64,000 bases of DNA from Strix aluco (GCF_031877795.1 NC_133946.1:11197144-11261143); one strand, 5' to 3'. Positions 31,301-43,654 are shown, numbered from the stretch's first letter. Numbers and translations: made by a program. The notes: generated from the letters alone by a model not told the origin.

Positions 31301-34300
31301 GATGCTGCCTGTCTCTGGTTGCTCTGCCAGGCACGGGGCTGTCGTGGCCAAGGCGGAGGAGGCTGCAGGTTTGCTGCAGGACAACCATGAGCTGCAGACT
31401 TTCCTCCAGAGCTGCCGGGAGGTAGGGACAGGGCATGGCTGGTGGAGCCAGGGGGTCCCTGCCAGCTGAGCCCTGACACCCCTGGTCTGCAGCTCAACAC
31501 CTGGGTGGAGGAGAAGATGCTGACAGCGCAGGATGTCTCCTACGGCGAAGCCCGCGGCCTCCACGGCAAGTGGCAGAAGCACCAGGCGTTCATGGCTGAG
31601 CTGGCACCCAACCAGGGCTGGCTGGAGAAGATTGAGACGGTGGGTGCTGGCACCGGTGCCTGGAAGCCTTGTTACCCCCCAGCCAGGTGGGAGGTCTCTG
31701 TGCCACGGTGGCCACCAACCTCTTTGGTTTTGCTGACAGGAGGGGAAGGAGCTGGCGAGCCGCAAGCCGCAGCACAGCGAGGTGGTGGTGCGGCGGCTGG
31801 CCGAGCTGCGCGGGCGGTGGGACGGGCTGTGTGGTGCTGCCGAGGAGAAGGGCCGTCGGCTCTTTGAGGCCAACCGCTCGGCGCTGTACGCCCAGAGCTA
31901 CGGAGAGCTGGAGAGCTGGCTGGGGCAGGCGGAGGAGGAGCTGCGCGCCACCGAGCAGGCCAAGGACCTCACCGCCACCAACCTGCTGCTGAAGAGGCTG
32001 ATGGTGGGTGGTGGCACTGCCAGGCGAGCGGCTGGGAGGGAGGAAGGGTGTTAGCACCTCACCCTTTCCTTCATGCTGGCCCCCCACCATTCAAGGTTGA
32101 GGGGTCTGAGGTACTGGGTCATATCCCCAAATGGGGCTGGCTGGTGCCTTGGGTGTCCCCAGCCTGGCTCTGCCCCCCCGGCTGACACGGCTCTGCCCCA
32201 CCAGAGACTGGAAGAGCAAGTGGGAGCACGGATGAAGGAGCTGGAGGATCTGGGGTGGCAGGGCCTCCCTGCTGCTGGGGATGTGCCAGACACTGATGGG
32301 CATGAGCAGAGGCTCCGGCAGCGATTCCTCGATCTGCTGGAGCCGCTGGAGAAGAGGAGGAAGGAGCTGGAGACCGCCAAGGCCATATACCAGCTCGGGC
32401 GGGATCTGGAGGATGAGACAGTGAGCATCCTTGCTGTGGTGGGGTTTGGCGTGCTGGGGGCACCCATGGGTGCTCAGTGTGTGCTCTCGCCTGCAGCTGT
32501 GGGTGCAGGAGCGGCTGCCCCTGGCGAGGTCAACGGAGCACGGCACCGACCTCCCGAGCGTGCAGCGCCTGGCCAAGAGGAACGAGGTGAGCCCAGGTGC
32601 AGTGGCCAGCACCCACCACCCTAACCGGTCCCTTGGGGCCACCCATCCCATGGGTGAGCCCCACCATGACCACCCATCCCACGGGCAGACGCTGCAGAAG
32701 GAGCTGGCGGGTCATGCCCCCCGCCTGGCCGAGGTGCTGAGCCGTGGCGAGGCAGTGGCAAGCGGCGACGAGCCCAGCCCGGAGCTGGAGACACGGGCGC
32801 AGGAGCTGCGGACACTGTGGGAGACGCTGAGGGAGGAGGCGGCCGCCCGGCACCGGCGCCTGCGGGAGGCCGGTGAGGCCCAGCAGTACTACCTCGATGC
32901 TGGCGAGGCCGAGGCCTGGGTCAGCGAGCAGGAGCTCTTCATGGGAGCTGAGGAGAAGCCAAAGGTGAGGGGTGGCTCCACGTGGTGCCCCTGTGTCTTG
33001 GGGGGGGCTCTGTGCCGTGCTGGGTCATCCTATGTCAAGCCAGGCCCTGCCGTGCTTAACACCCGGTACCATGCTGTGTTATGTTATTAGATGCCATCCC
33101 ATGCCATGTTGTGCCATTACAGGCTATCCATCCCATCCTAGGGCATGTCAGGCCGTGCCATTACGTGCTGTGTCACACCGTGTTCTAACACACTGTCCAT
33201 CCCATGCCATGTTGTGTCATTACATGCCATGTCATTACATGCCGTGCTGGGTCGCTGGGCTAAGGCCAACTGGATGAGTCCTGCACTTGGGCCACAACAA
33301 CCCCCAGCAGCGCTACAGGCCTGGGGAGGAGTGGCTGGAGAGCTGCCAGTCAGAGAGGGACCTGGGGGGGTTGATTGCCAGCCGGCTGAACATGAGCCAG
33401 CAGTGTGCCCAGGTGGCCAAGAAGGCCACTGGTATCCTGGCTTGTATCAGCACTAGCATGGCCAGCAGGGACAGGGAAGGGATCTTACCCCTGTACTCAG
33501 CACTGGTGAGGCCACCCCTCGATGACTGGGTTCAGTTTTGGGCCCCTCACTCCAAAAAGGCCATTGAATGACTCGAGCGTGTCCAGAGAAGGGCAACGGA
33601 GCTGGTGCAGGGTCTGGAGCACAGGTCTGATGGGGAGCGGCTGAGGGAACTGGGGGGGTTTAGTCTGGAGCAGAGGAGGCTGAGGGGAGACCTCATCGCC
33701 CTCTACAACTCCCTGAAAGGAGGGTGCAGAGAGGGGGGATGAGTCTCCTGAACCAAGGAACAAGCGACAGGACAAGAGGGAATGGCCTCAAGCTGCGCCA
33801 GGGCAGGGTCAGACTGGCTCTTAGGAAGTATTTCTTTGCAGAAGGGGTTGTTGGGCGTTGGAATGGGCTGCCCAGGGCAGGGGTGGAGTCCCCATCCCTG
33901 GAGGGGTTGAAGAGTGGGGTTGACCCAGCGCTGAGGGATCTGGTGGAGTTGAGAATGGTCAGTGTGAGGTTCATGGTTGGACTGGATGATCTTCAATCCA
34001 ACCCAGACGATTCTGTGATTACACGCCATCTCATGCTGTGTCATGCTGTGCCGTTACATGCCACGCCATGCTCTGCCATCCATTCCACCCTACGCCATGC
34101 CGTGTCTTGTCATTACATGGCGTGCTGCATTGTTACAAGCCCTTACATGCAACCCCATGCCATTACATGCCATTCTGTCCTGTGCCACCCCATGCCATTA
34201 CATGCCATCCCACCCTGTGCCATGCCATACTGTTACACACCACGACACCAACCGTCTGGGCCACGCCACGCTGTACCCCCCTGAGCTCCCTGATACATCA

Positions 34301-37300
34301 CATGGAGGCAGGACGTGCCTGTAGGATGGGCACCAGGGCTGGACCCTGGTTCCTCTCCCACAGCCGTGCCAGGTGCTGATGGGTGCTGGTCTCTGCCGTG
34401 CCACAGGATGAGGAGAGCAGCTTGGTGATGCTGAAGAGACATGTCCGGCAGCAGCGGTCCATCGAGGACTACGGCCAAACCATCAAGGAGCTGGCGGGGA
34501 GGGCTCAGCAGCTGCTCTCCGCCGGCCACCCTGAGGGGTAGGTGCCATACCACATGTCCCCTGTCTCTTGGGGCGACCCCGTGCCCTCAGCACCAGGGTG
34601 GGTGGGTGGTTTGGCTGGAGCTCCAGCAGCACTGGCCGCCCCGGTGCCTCACTTCAGCTGGGTGGCATTGCCCCGGCTGTGGCAGGAAGGGGATGGCAGA
34701 GGGACACGGGGAGCGCAGAGTGGGTTCCTCCCCTAAAAACCCCCCCAGTTGGCAACATGGGTGGGTCAGGGGCACCTTTTCCTGGGTAAGAACTGGGGTG
34801 TCTGTGTGCCGGGGCCGTGCAGGGAGCAGATCATCCGGCTGCAGGGCCAGGTGGACAAGCACTACGCGAGGCTGAAGGAGGCGGCCGAGGAGCGCCGCCG
34901 GCGCCTGGAGAACATGTCCCACCTCTTCCAGCTGAAGCGGGAGGTGGAAGACCTGGAGCAGTGGATTGCCGAGCGCGATGTGATTGCCTCCTCCCAGGAG
35001 ATGGGGCAGGACTTGGACCACGTCACGGTGAGGACACCCAGGGTGCGAGTAGCAGTGCCAGTGTGTGGTTTTGGAGGGACAAACTCAACTTTTCTCTCCC
35101 CTGTGCAGCTCCTGCGGGAGAAGTTTCGGGAGTTTGCACGGGAGACAGGCAGCGTGGGGCAGGAGCGCGTAGACCGGGTGAACCTGGCCATCGAGGACCT
35201 CATTGATGCGGGGCACGCGGAGGCGGCCACCATGGCCGAGTGGAAGGACGGGTTGAACGAGAGCTGGGCGGATCTCCTGGAGCTGATTGACACCCGCATG
35301 CAGCTTCTCGCCGCCTCCCACGACCTGCACAAGTACTTCTATGACGGCACCGAGCTGCTGGCCCTCATCGCCGCCCGGCGCCAGGAGCTGCCCCAGGACC
35401 TGGGCGAGGATGCCGGCACGGTGGAAGCTTTCCACCGCATGCACAGCGCCTTCGAGCGGGACCTCCAGCTGCTGGAGACGCAGGTGAGGCTGCACCCCAG
35501 AGCCGACAGGGCTACCTGGCGTTGCCGCTGCCAGCACTCAGCATCCCCCACGCTCTCTGGTTCCACCGGGTAGGTACAGCAGTTTCGGGAGACAGCGGCA
35601 CGCCTGCAGACTGCCTACGCCGGGGAGAAGGCGGCCGGCATCCAGGAGCAAGAGCAGGAGGTGGCACGAGCCCTGCGGGCGCTGCTGGAGGCGTGCAGCG
35701 GGCGCCGGGCCCGGCTGGTGGACACGGCCGACAAGCACCGCTTCTTTGGCATGGCACGGGACTTGCTCTCCTGGATGGAGAGCACCGTCCGGCAGATAGA
35801 GACGCAGGAGAAACCCAGGTATGGCTGGGACCCGGCGCTGTTTGCTAGGACCCAGCGCCATTGGCTGGGACCCAGCACTGATGCCGCCACCGACACCATC
35901 ACCCCTCTGTCTCCAGGGATGTCTCCTCGGTGGAGCTGCTGATGAAGTACCACCAGACCATCAGGGCTGAGGTGGATGCCCGGGGCAAGAACTTCACCAC
36001 CTGCATTGAGCTGGGCAAGAAGCTGGTGCAGCGCAAGCACCAGGACTCGCCCGAGGTGAGGGCAGCCGGGACTGGAGGGTGGTGGGACGGTGCCACCGGG
36101 GCCACCCTGTGACGATGTCCCCTCACAGATCAAGGCGAAGCTGGTGGAGCTGGTGGAGAAGAGGAAGGCCATGATGGAGATGTGGGAGCAGCGCTGGGAC
36201 CGGCTGCGGCTGTGTGAGTGTGCTGGTGGTGCTGGGGAGGATGGCGGCTCGGCCTGGGGGTAGTGGTGGTGGTGGCAGGGGGCTGAGCACTGCCTGTCTC
36301 TGCCCGCAGTGCTGGAGGTGTGCCAGTTCTCCCGGGACGCCTCAGTGGCTGAGTCGTGGCTCATGGCGCAGGAGCCCTACCTGGCCAGCAGCGACTACGG
36401 GCAGACGGTGGACGCGGTGGAGAAGCTGCTTAAGCGGCACGAGGCTTTCGAGAAGTCCTCGGCCACCTGGGAGGAGCGCATCGCTGCCCTGAGGAAGCTG
36501 ACAACGGTGAGGAAGGCTCAGGATGGGCCACAGACAGTCCTGGCTTGTCTCTGCCTGTCCTGCCTCAGTTTCCCCACCCCACATCCCCACCAGTCCCTAA
36601 TACCCCCGCTCCCTTCCCCGGCAGCTGGAGCTCCTGGGCGGGCGGACGCTGCGTGAGGGGCTGGCACGGGACGGGGTGACGCACCCTGAAGCTCCTGAAT
36701 ACCACCTGGATCTGGATGGGGAGCTGGAGGCCGGGTAAGAGACACCGGCACCAAGTGCCCATGGCAGCATCTCAGGCGGGGCAGCCTGCAGCTCCCACCT
36801 GGCACATGGGCATTGTTTCCAGCACCCCTCTTCTCAAAGCATTTAGGGTTTATTTTTAGCAATTTGCCATTTTTGAGCAGTAAATTGATGCAGTGAAGAG
36901 AGATGAAGGTTAAACCCTGCCATGTCGGGGCTTTCAACCCTTGGTGGGGACCAGCAGCCAGCCCCAGGTCCCTGCAGGCCTACGGCTGTGTTTCCCCAGT
37001 GAGATTGCTGGGAGGAGGATTTTGGGGGTGCCATGCTCTGCTGGGAATGCTGAGAGGGCTGCCTCCCTGCCACAGGTCCGAGGAGGAGGAGGAGAAGAGG
37101 AAGGGCGTGAGCACACGGGACGCCTCTCCGCCCACTACAGATGGACCAGAGCCGGTCAGTTCTCAAGTTTAGCTTTTTCCTTCCCTGATGACAAAAAAAG
37201 TGTCCCCACGTGTACCACAGGCTCCTGGCAGACCCCATGGATTCTCTGTGGCCATGACTGTGGCCATGGCGTGTCAATGGCTCCCTGCACCCCCAGCCTT

Positions 37301-40300
37301 TGCCTTGTTCTTTGCCTTGAGTTGAATAAATGCTAAATGACCCCAAAAAGGCTGGGTGGGCGTGCGGGTGCTGCACCTTCCCCTTTGCCCTGGCTCCAGA
37401 GGCAACCGCGGAGTCCCTGTGGTGGCTCAGACCACCTCTGCTTGGGCCAACTGATGCGGGCTGGCACCCATGGGTGCTGGGTGTCTCCAGGATTGGGGCA
37501 GCAGCCAGAGACAGAGCATCCGTCCCAGGGTGGGCTGATCCCGGCCATCATCCTCCGCTGCTGGTGAGTCCCGGGAGAAACCCCTGGGGGACACCACCTG
37601 GCCCTGTGGCACCCAGCTTTCCAAGCACCCAGCCCTGGGAGGGGACATCGCGCAGAGCTGCCTGCGGACACACAGCAACGGCTCTGCTGGCCCTGCTCAC
37701 GTCAGCCCCATGGCACATGGCCCTTGGGGCGTCATCACCCCATGGAGATGTCACTCTGTGAGGCATTGTCACCCCAAGAGACATCATCACTCTATGGGGC
37801 ATTGTCACCCTTCAAGACATTGTCACTCTGTCACCCTACAAGGCATCAGCACCCTGTGAGACATTGTCACCCCACACGGCATTGTCACCCTACAAGGCGT
37901 CGTCACCCCGCAGGGCACTGCCACCCTGTGTGACAGCCACCTTGCGCTCGCTGCCACCCTCTCTGCTCCTCCTGCCTGCTTGGGGATAGGATTGCTTTCT
38001 GGTTGCTCTGCCTGCTTGGGGACAAGAACCCCTTCTGCCTCTTCTGCCTGCCTGGGGACACAGGCATCTTCTGGCTCCTTGGGGACAAGATCTCTTTTGC
38101 CTGCCTGGGGACTGGATCCCTGAGTATCTGCTCAGGGAGAAGATAATTTCTGCCTGCTTGGGGACACTGGCATCTTCTGGCTCCTTGGGGACAGGGTCCC
38201 CCTCTGACTGCTTGGGGACACTGGCATCTTCTGGCTCCTTGGGGACAGGGTCCCCCTCTGCCTGCTTGGGGACATGGACATTTTCTGGCTCCTCGGGGAC
38301 AAGGACCTCCCTCTGCTTGCTTGGGGACACAGCCACTTTCACCTGTTCGGGGACAGGAGCCCCCTCTGCTTGGGTACAAGACTACTGCCTGCCTGCTTGG
38401 GGACACAGTCACCTTCCAGCTGCCAGGGACAGCTGTCCCTCCTCCTGTCCCTCTTGGCAGGACACACCTCAGGACCTCCACGTGCTCCCTGTGGTGCTGG
38501 CAGATGTGGCCGTGCGGGGCTGGGGCCCTCCCAGGGCGCAGGAGGAGGGGACGGGCACCCCAGGATCGTTGAGCCCCTCCTGTGACACCCCCTTCGCCAG
38601 GCACCACGGCCCCTGACTGGACTCTGTCTGCCTGCTGGCATCCCCCACTGTCCCCAAGCCCCCTGAGCAGGGGACAACACCGGGGTGGCTCCCAGGGCTG
38701 TCTACCTGGCTCAGCTCAACCCCATCACCCCAAATCCATGGGGGGCCCTGACACCAGGGTGCAGCTCCCAGGGCTGGAGCATGTCCCAGCCACTCGCTGG
38801 GATCCTCCCAGTAGCCACCAGTTCTGGTGTATGGGAGCTGGTGGGGTCACTGGTACTGGGAGAGCTGGCACCCACCACCAGGCCACTGGCTTGGGGACCA
38901 TGAGCCCCCACTGGGGACAGGGAGGGGATGGGACCGCAAGATGTGGCTTTTGGTGGCGGGCGGTGACATCGTGGTGTAACACGGCTGTTACTTCGCGGCA
39001 GCTGATGCGGATGATGGGTAACGAGGAGCCGGCGTCACCGAGCCCACGGCCACCACGGGAGGAACCAGAGGAGCCGGCCACGCTGCCGGCCCACACCTGC
39101 AGCATCCAGCTGGAGGGTTACCTCGGCCGCAAGCACGACCTGGAAGCGGCCACCAAACGGGCATCCAACCGGTAGGCACGGTGGCAATGGTGGCAAGTGC
39201 CAGGCGGTGTGGGCACGCACCGGGCTGATGTGGTGGTGTGGTGGCAGGTCATGGAGCACACGGTACTGTGTGCTGCGGGGTGGCCAGCTCGCCTTCTTCA
39301 AAGATGCCAAAAGCCGGGCGCTGGGGTTGCCCTGCCACGGCGAGGAGCCCCTGGGGCTCCAGGATGCTCTCTGCGAGGTGGCCGCCGGCTACAAGAAGAA
39401 GAAGCACGTCTTCAAACTCAGGTAATGGCACAGCATGGTGTGGCGTAGCATGGCGTGGTGTGGCACACACCTCACAGTCACCTCTGCTCTTGTCCCCAGG
39501 CTCAGCAATGGCAGCGAGTGGCTCTTCCATGGCAAGGATGAGGTGAGGGGCATCCCGGGGTGGGGCGTGGGGTGGCTGGAGATGCCCAGGGGACAGAGGG
39601 GACACCCAGGAGGACCCAGGGTGGCTGGTGGTGCCCAGGGGTCATGGTGGTGGCCAGCAGTGCTAGGGGGGACACAGGGTTGCTGGCAGTGCCCAAGGGA
39701 CATGGGGGGGACTAGCAGTGCCCAGGGGGACACAGGATGGCCAGTGGCATACAGGGAGGGGGGGCAGGGGGACATAGGGTGGCTTGGTGATGCCCAGGGG
39801 ACATGGGGATGGCCAGAGATGTCCAGGGGGACAGAGGGGGGCTAGTGATGCCCAGGGGACATGGGGGACATTGGCAGTGCCCGGGGGACATGAGGGTGGC
39901 CAGAGATGCCCAGGGGACACAGGGGGGACCAGTAGGGCCCGGGAGGGGACACATGGTGGCTGGCACTGCCTGCAGGGCCATTGGGTGGCCAGAGGTGCCA
40001 CGAGGATGTGCTGAGGGGCTGACGGTTCCCAAGGGGGACACAGGTGGCTGGGGAAGATGTGGGGCAGCTGCCATCACCCAGGGGGACATGGGGTGGCCAG
40101 GAAAGTGATGGGGGGGCCAGGGTAGCCCCCCCCTGAGCCCATGCCCGTGCCCACAGGAGGAGCTGCAGGCCTGGCTGCAGGGGCTGAGCACAGCAATAAC
40201 CGAGTGCCGGAGCAGCCAGGGGAAGGCACAGAGCCTGCCCCTACCCCTGCCCCCGGCCCCGGCCCCCCCTGAGCCCCCCCTACCCCGCAAGGACAAGGAG

Positions 40301-40333
40301 AAACGGTTCAGCTTCTTTCCAAAAAAGAAATAA
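25344..40333 (+). CDS. SPTB: SPTB, erythroid beta-I spectrin, two C-terminal forms
   Basis: Membrane-skeleton protein; binds actin/4.1R, ankyrin and alpha-spectrin. Coding exons end to end: 25344-25491, 25572-25723, 25911-26084, 26202-26293, 26376-26456, 26559-26674, 26889-27001, 27082-27269, 27352-27469, 28060-28218, 28294-28596, 28772-28922, 29016-29883, 29962-30099, 30194-30953, 31040-31242, 31331-31421, 31493-31639, 31740-32003, 32205-32420, 32497-32586, 32689-32964, 34407-34537, 34823-35027, 35109-35483, 35574-35818, 35917-36055, 36129-36213, 36310-36506, 36625-36734, 37076-37154, 39002-39171, 39248-39421, 39500-39542, 40157-40333. All phases agree: 2325 residues. Tandem CH domains ([30 protein letters not shown]), then spectrin repeats, then a PH domain ([37 protein letters not shown]), ending [12 protein letters not shown]. 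Reading through the 37154 donor gives the short form, about 2143 residues, ending SSQV at 37172. Confidence 0.97.
27590..27960. repeat. Minisatellite in SPTB intron after exon 27352-27469
   Basis: Degenerate units CAGTTTGGGTCCATCATCTC and CTGGGGGCAGGTCAGGTCCA, about 30-36 bp each. Confidence 0.8.
32990..34270. repeat. CCATGCCATTACATG repeat split by a CR1 copy (SPTB intron)
   Basis: Units such as CATCCCATGCCATGTTGTGC and CATTACATGCCATG occupy about 33000-33255 and again about 34022-34260. The CR1 copy sits between them, so it inserted into a pre-existing array. Confidence 0.8.
33258..34021 (+). mobile_element. CR1 LINE, 5'-truncated, about 0.76 kb
   Basis: It contains the C-terminal end of CR1 ORF2 ([78 protein letters not shown]), then the CR1 3' UTR (GGTTGGACTGGATGATCTTC) and ends in GATTCTGTGATT. 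ORF2 is incomplete: the reverse-transcriptase core is absent and the frame contains a stop, so the copy is dead. It is in the SPTB sense direction. Confidence 0.93.
37325..37330 (+). terminator. SPTB: Poly(A) signal for the short (erythroid-type) SPTB form
   Basis: AATAAA about 150 bp after the short-form stop codon (37170-37172). It supports real use of the unspliced end in addition to the PH-domain end. Confidence 0.75.
37740..38430. repeat. Two minisatellites in the long-form-specific SPTB intron
   Basis: About 37740-37930: GCATTGTCACCCTACAAGG-type units of 18-24 bp. About 38000-38420: a 54-bp unit containing GCTTGGGGACACTGGCATC and TTCTGGCTCCTTGGGGACAG. The 54-bp unit is a multiple of three and produces long open frames on both strands. 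Confidence 0.85.
39555..40135. repeat. Minisatellite in last SPTB intron
   Basis: Degenerate units of GCCCAGGGGACATGGGG and GTGGCCAGAGATGCCCAGG fill the intron before the final PH-domain exon. Confidence 0.8.
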
Positions 40334-40439
40334 CCCCCCCAAGGCGGGGTGGGGGGGGGACACACATGACAAACACCTCACGCCCTGGGAAGCTGTCACA
40401 CTGGCAATGACCACGGCCACGTGTGCCCAGGGACCCGCG

Positions 40440-40910
40440 TGTGCGCGTATCTATAGGTGCAGCTGGATCTATAGGGGCAGCTGCCAGGCTTCGTGCACGT
40501 GCAGGGGCCGTACAGCCCCCATACGGGCACGTGGAGACGCAGCCCTCACCCCTGCAAGCGCCCGCGTGGGCTCACGTGTACGCAGAGAACAGCGCGTACG
40601 CGCGTGCCCATCGCACACGTGCCTGTGTGCACATGTGTATATATATATTTATATTTATATATATACATACATTCCCATGCTTAAGGGTATGCACACACCG
40701 ACATGGAGGTAACCACAGATTCTAGACGTACGGCCCCGTGGACACACGTGTGTGCACCCAGGGGTGCCCTCCCCCCACGCACACACCCACATCCCTGCAT
40801 GCACACGTGTGCACATGTGTGTCCCCGCATGCAGGTGCACCCACCCCTCCGCGTGCACGGCCACGGGTGTGCATGTCCCACACACGTGCATGCCCCCCCC
40901 CTCCCCCCAC
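40440..40910. repeat. CACGTG/TGTGCA alternating purine-pyrimidine tract in SPTB 3' UTR
   Basis: Dense ACACGTGTGTGC, GCACACGTGTGCACATG and TATATATATTTATAT runs. It lies within the long-form 3' UTR. Confidence 0.7.
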
Positions 40911-41224
40911 CTCACGGGTCTGCTGTGGGTGCCCCCTCAAAGCCATAACACACAAACACCCCCCACCCCCCACAGTGTGTGGGTGCAGAGGGGGCAGCCC
41001 CAGCCCCTGTGGGCACCAACCAAAGAGTGACGGCGTGGGGGAAGGGGGGGCACCACTCGCCATCGCCCCTTGCCCACACCCACCAACCTGTGCCCCCCAC
41101 TGGCGCTGCCAGGGCGGGGGGAACCCTCCACCTTGCACCCACAGCTGGGCTGAGCAGCCCCAGCGGGGGAGGAGCGCAGGCAACCAGAGAGGAACTTTTG
41201 GCTCAGTTTGGGTTTTTTTTTTCT

Positions 41225-41230
41225 AATAAA
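41225..41230 (+). terminator. SPTB: Poly(A) signal for the long SPTB form
   Basis: AATAAA about 890 bp after the PH-form stop, just before the minisatellite that lies next to the PLEKHG3 stop. No AATAAA on the minus strand was found for PLEKHG3 in this interval, so its 3' end is unknown and may overlap SPTB. Confidence 0.75.
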
Positions 41231-41284
41231 GATGTGAAAGCGAGCTGGGCGCAGTGCTGGGCACCGGCGGGGGAGGGTGTGGGG

Positions 41285-41600
41285 TACCTCTGAGGACTGG
41301 AGGGGCCACGGGGTGCCCCTTCTTCCAGGTAGGTTGGAGGTCCACAGGGTGCTCCTTTTCCTGGGTGAGCTGGGGGTTCAGGGGGTGCCCCTTCTCCTGG
41401 GTAGGTTGGGGGTCCATGGGGTGCCCCTTCTCTTGGGCAAAGTGAAAGTCCGTGGGGTGCCCCTCCTTCCAGATAGGTTGGGGGTCCATGGGATGCCCCT
41501 TCTTCGAGGCAGGTTGCAAGTCCATGGGGTGCCCCTTCTCCTGGGCAGGTTGGGGGTCCATGCAGTGCTCCTTCTCCTGGGGTTTCATGGGACGCCCCTT
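41285..41600. repeat. 36-bp minisatellite between SPTB and PLEKHG3
   Basis: About eight copies of GTCCATGGGGTGCCCCTTCT plus CCTGGGCAGGTTGGGG. The unit of 36 bp keeps a minus-strand frame open with a 12-residue repeat of HPMDPQPAQEKG type. Confidence 0.85.
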
Positions 41601-41607
41601 CTCCCCC

Positions 41608-43621
41608 CTAGCTGGTGGCATCGAGGGTCTGAAATTTCTGCCGCAGGTCCCTGACGAGGCCGTGGCGAGGGGGTGAGGGGGGCTCAGGGGTGTCGGGGGG
41701 CTCAGGGCAGCGCCGCCGATACTCCTCAGAGGCCTGGTAGGCTTTGCAGCGCTCCACCACTGCCTTCAAGCAGATCTTCTCCCGGGTGGTGGGCGAGCGG
41801 ATCTGCACGTAAGCAGGGGGCTCAGTGGGGGCCGGCAGCCGCTCCAGCACCAGCACCCGCTGCCCGGTGCCCAGGGGGGCCTCCGCCGCCACCCACAACG
41901 CCCCATCACTGCTGTGCCGTGCCGGTGCCGGCCCGGGGGTGCTGGGCCCCCCTCCTGCCTCGGCGCTCCGGCTCCGGCCGCTGCCCCGCTCCTTCTCGGC
42001 CGGCCGGCCACCCCGGCACGGCCCCTCAGGCGCTGAGCGGCTGCGGCTCACTGGCGGGGGCCGTGGGGCACCGAAACGGGCACGAAGCTCCCGCACGTCA
42101 GGCCAGGTGAAAGGTTCGGCAGCGCTGGGGCTCGAGGGGCTGCGGGAGGCAGCCGGGGAGGAGGATACCACCAGCCCCCCATCTTGTGGCACAGCTGCCA
42201 AGGGGGTGCCGGTACATGGGTCCCCCTCCTCTGGCTGGACTGGGGTGCTCCGGGCACCGGCACGGCGGCTCTTGATGCGGAGGCTGTATTGCCGCGCCAG
42301 CTGGTACACCTTGGTGCCAGGGTGCGGGGGGGTCAGCAGCAGACGCGGCGCTGGCCCGGCTGGTGGCCCCTCGCCCCTGGCACCCAGGTCGTCCTCCTCG
42401 AGGATAAGCAGCGGCTCAGGGGGCTGCAGCCCGTTTTCCCGGCATGGCTCCTCCGGTGACGCCTCGGGCCCTGCTGGCACCAGCTGGGCGGGGGGTTCAG
42501 GGCTCGCCGGAGGCCGGGGGAGGCCGTTGAGGCGGGAGACAGAGCTTCGCACCAGCCCCTTGGGGATGAAGGAAAGGCTCTCACGGCGGCGGACGCTGAA
42601 GCCGGCGTCCCGGTGCTCGGCATGGCCGTAGTAGCTCTTGATCTTGTCAAGGAGCAGGCGGTCCCGGCTGGAGAGCACCGATTCCCGGCGGGCTCCGGTG
42701 AGGGGCTCGGGTGAGGGGATGGTGCTACAGGAACCCCCGGGCTCCCCAGCCTCGAGCTGGGGTCCACCATCCAAGCTGAGGGCACTGCCGCTGCGGCTAG
42801 CGGGCCGCCCCGCTGGCCCCTCCAGCGCCAGGCTGCTGCGGCGGGAGAAGCTGCCACCGCCACCGAACCGCTCAGCGATGACACTGGCCTGGTCCAGCAC
42901 TGAGGGTGGGAGGATGCTGCTGGCGGCTTCTTCTTCCTCCTGCTCTTCTTCCTCCTCCTCGCTGCTCAGCCCCTGCAAATCCTCCGCAGCGCGTTCCAGC
43001 TCCCCCTCCCCACCAGGCAGCACCGGTGCCGGGGTCCCCGCCGAGGATGGGGTTTTGGGTGCCCCCAGCCCATCGGGGTGCTCCACGGCACTGCCGGCCT
43101 GGGGAGGGGTGGGTGGGTGGGTGCTGGGTCTCTCGGGACCCCCAGGCAGGGGCTGCGGGGCCGCACTGACCTTCTCACAGCTCCCCGGCCCCCAGCTGCT
43201 CGGCCGCTTGGGTCCCTCTGCTGCCGGTGGGTGCCCCCCAGCCTGGGCAAGAGCAAACGTGGGGTGTCATGGGCTGTGGGGGGAACCCCCAGCTGCTCCA
43301 AGCAGGACCACGGCTGGTCCATGGCTGAGGGCCCTGCAGCAGCCCCAAGAGGAACATGGGGTGCCCCAGGAGTGATACAGGGTGCCCCAGGAGTGCTGGG
43401 GGTGCTCCAGGGGCAATGTAGCGTGCCTTGGGAAAAACATGGCGTGCCCCAGGAGTGATGCAGGGTGCCCCAGGAGCAATACGGGGTGCCTTGGGTAGCA
43501 CTCTGCTGTGGGTGCCCTCCCCAGGGTTTGGGGGGCCCAGGCGGGTACCTGCTCCTGGGGTTCCACCGGTAGGTCCCCGGCCCTGGGCAACTCCTCCTGG
43601 CAGTCCTTGTCCAAAGCCACC

Positions 43622-43654
<33 letters not shown>

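Noticed and set aside
37903-38607. Minus-strand repeat protein ([18 protein letters not shown]-like) opposite an SPTB intron
   Set aside because: Generated by the 54-bp intron repeat; no promoter, splice or conservation evidence.
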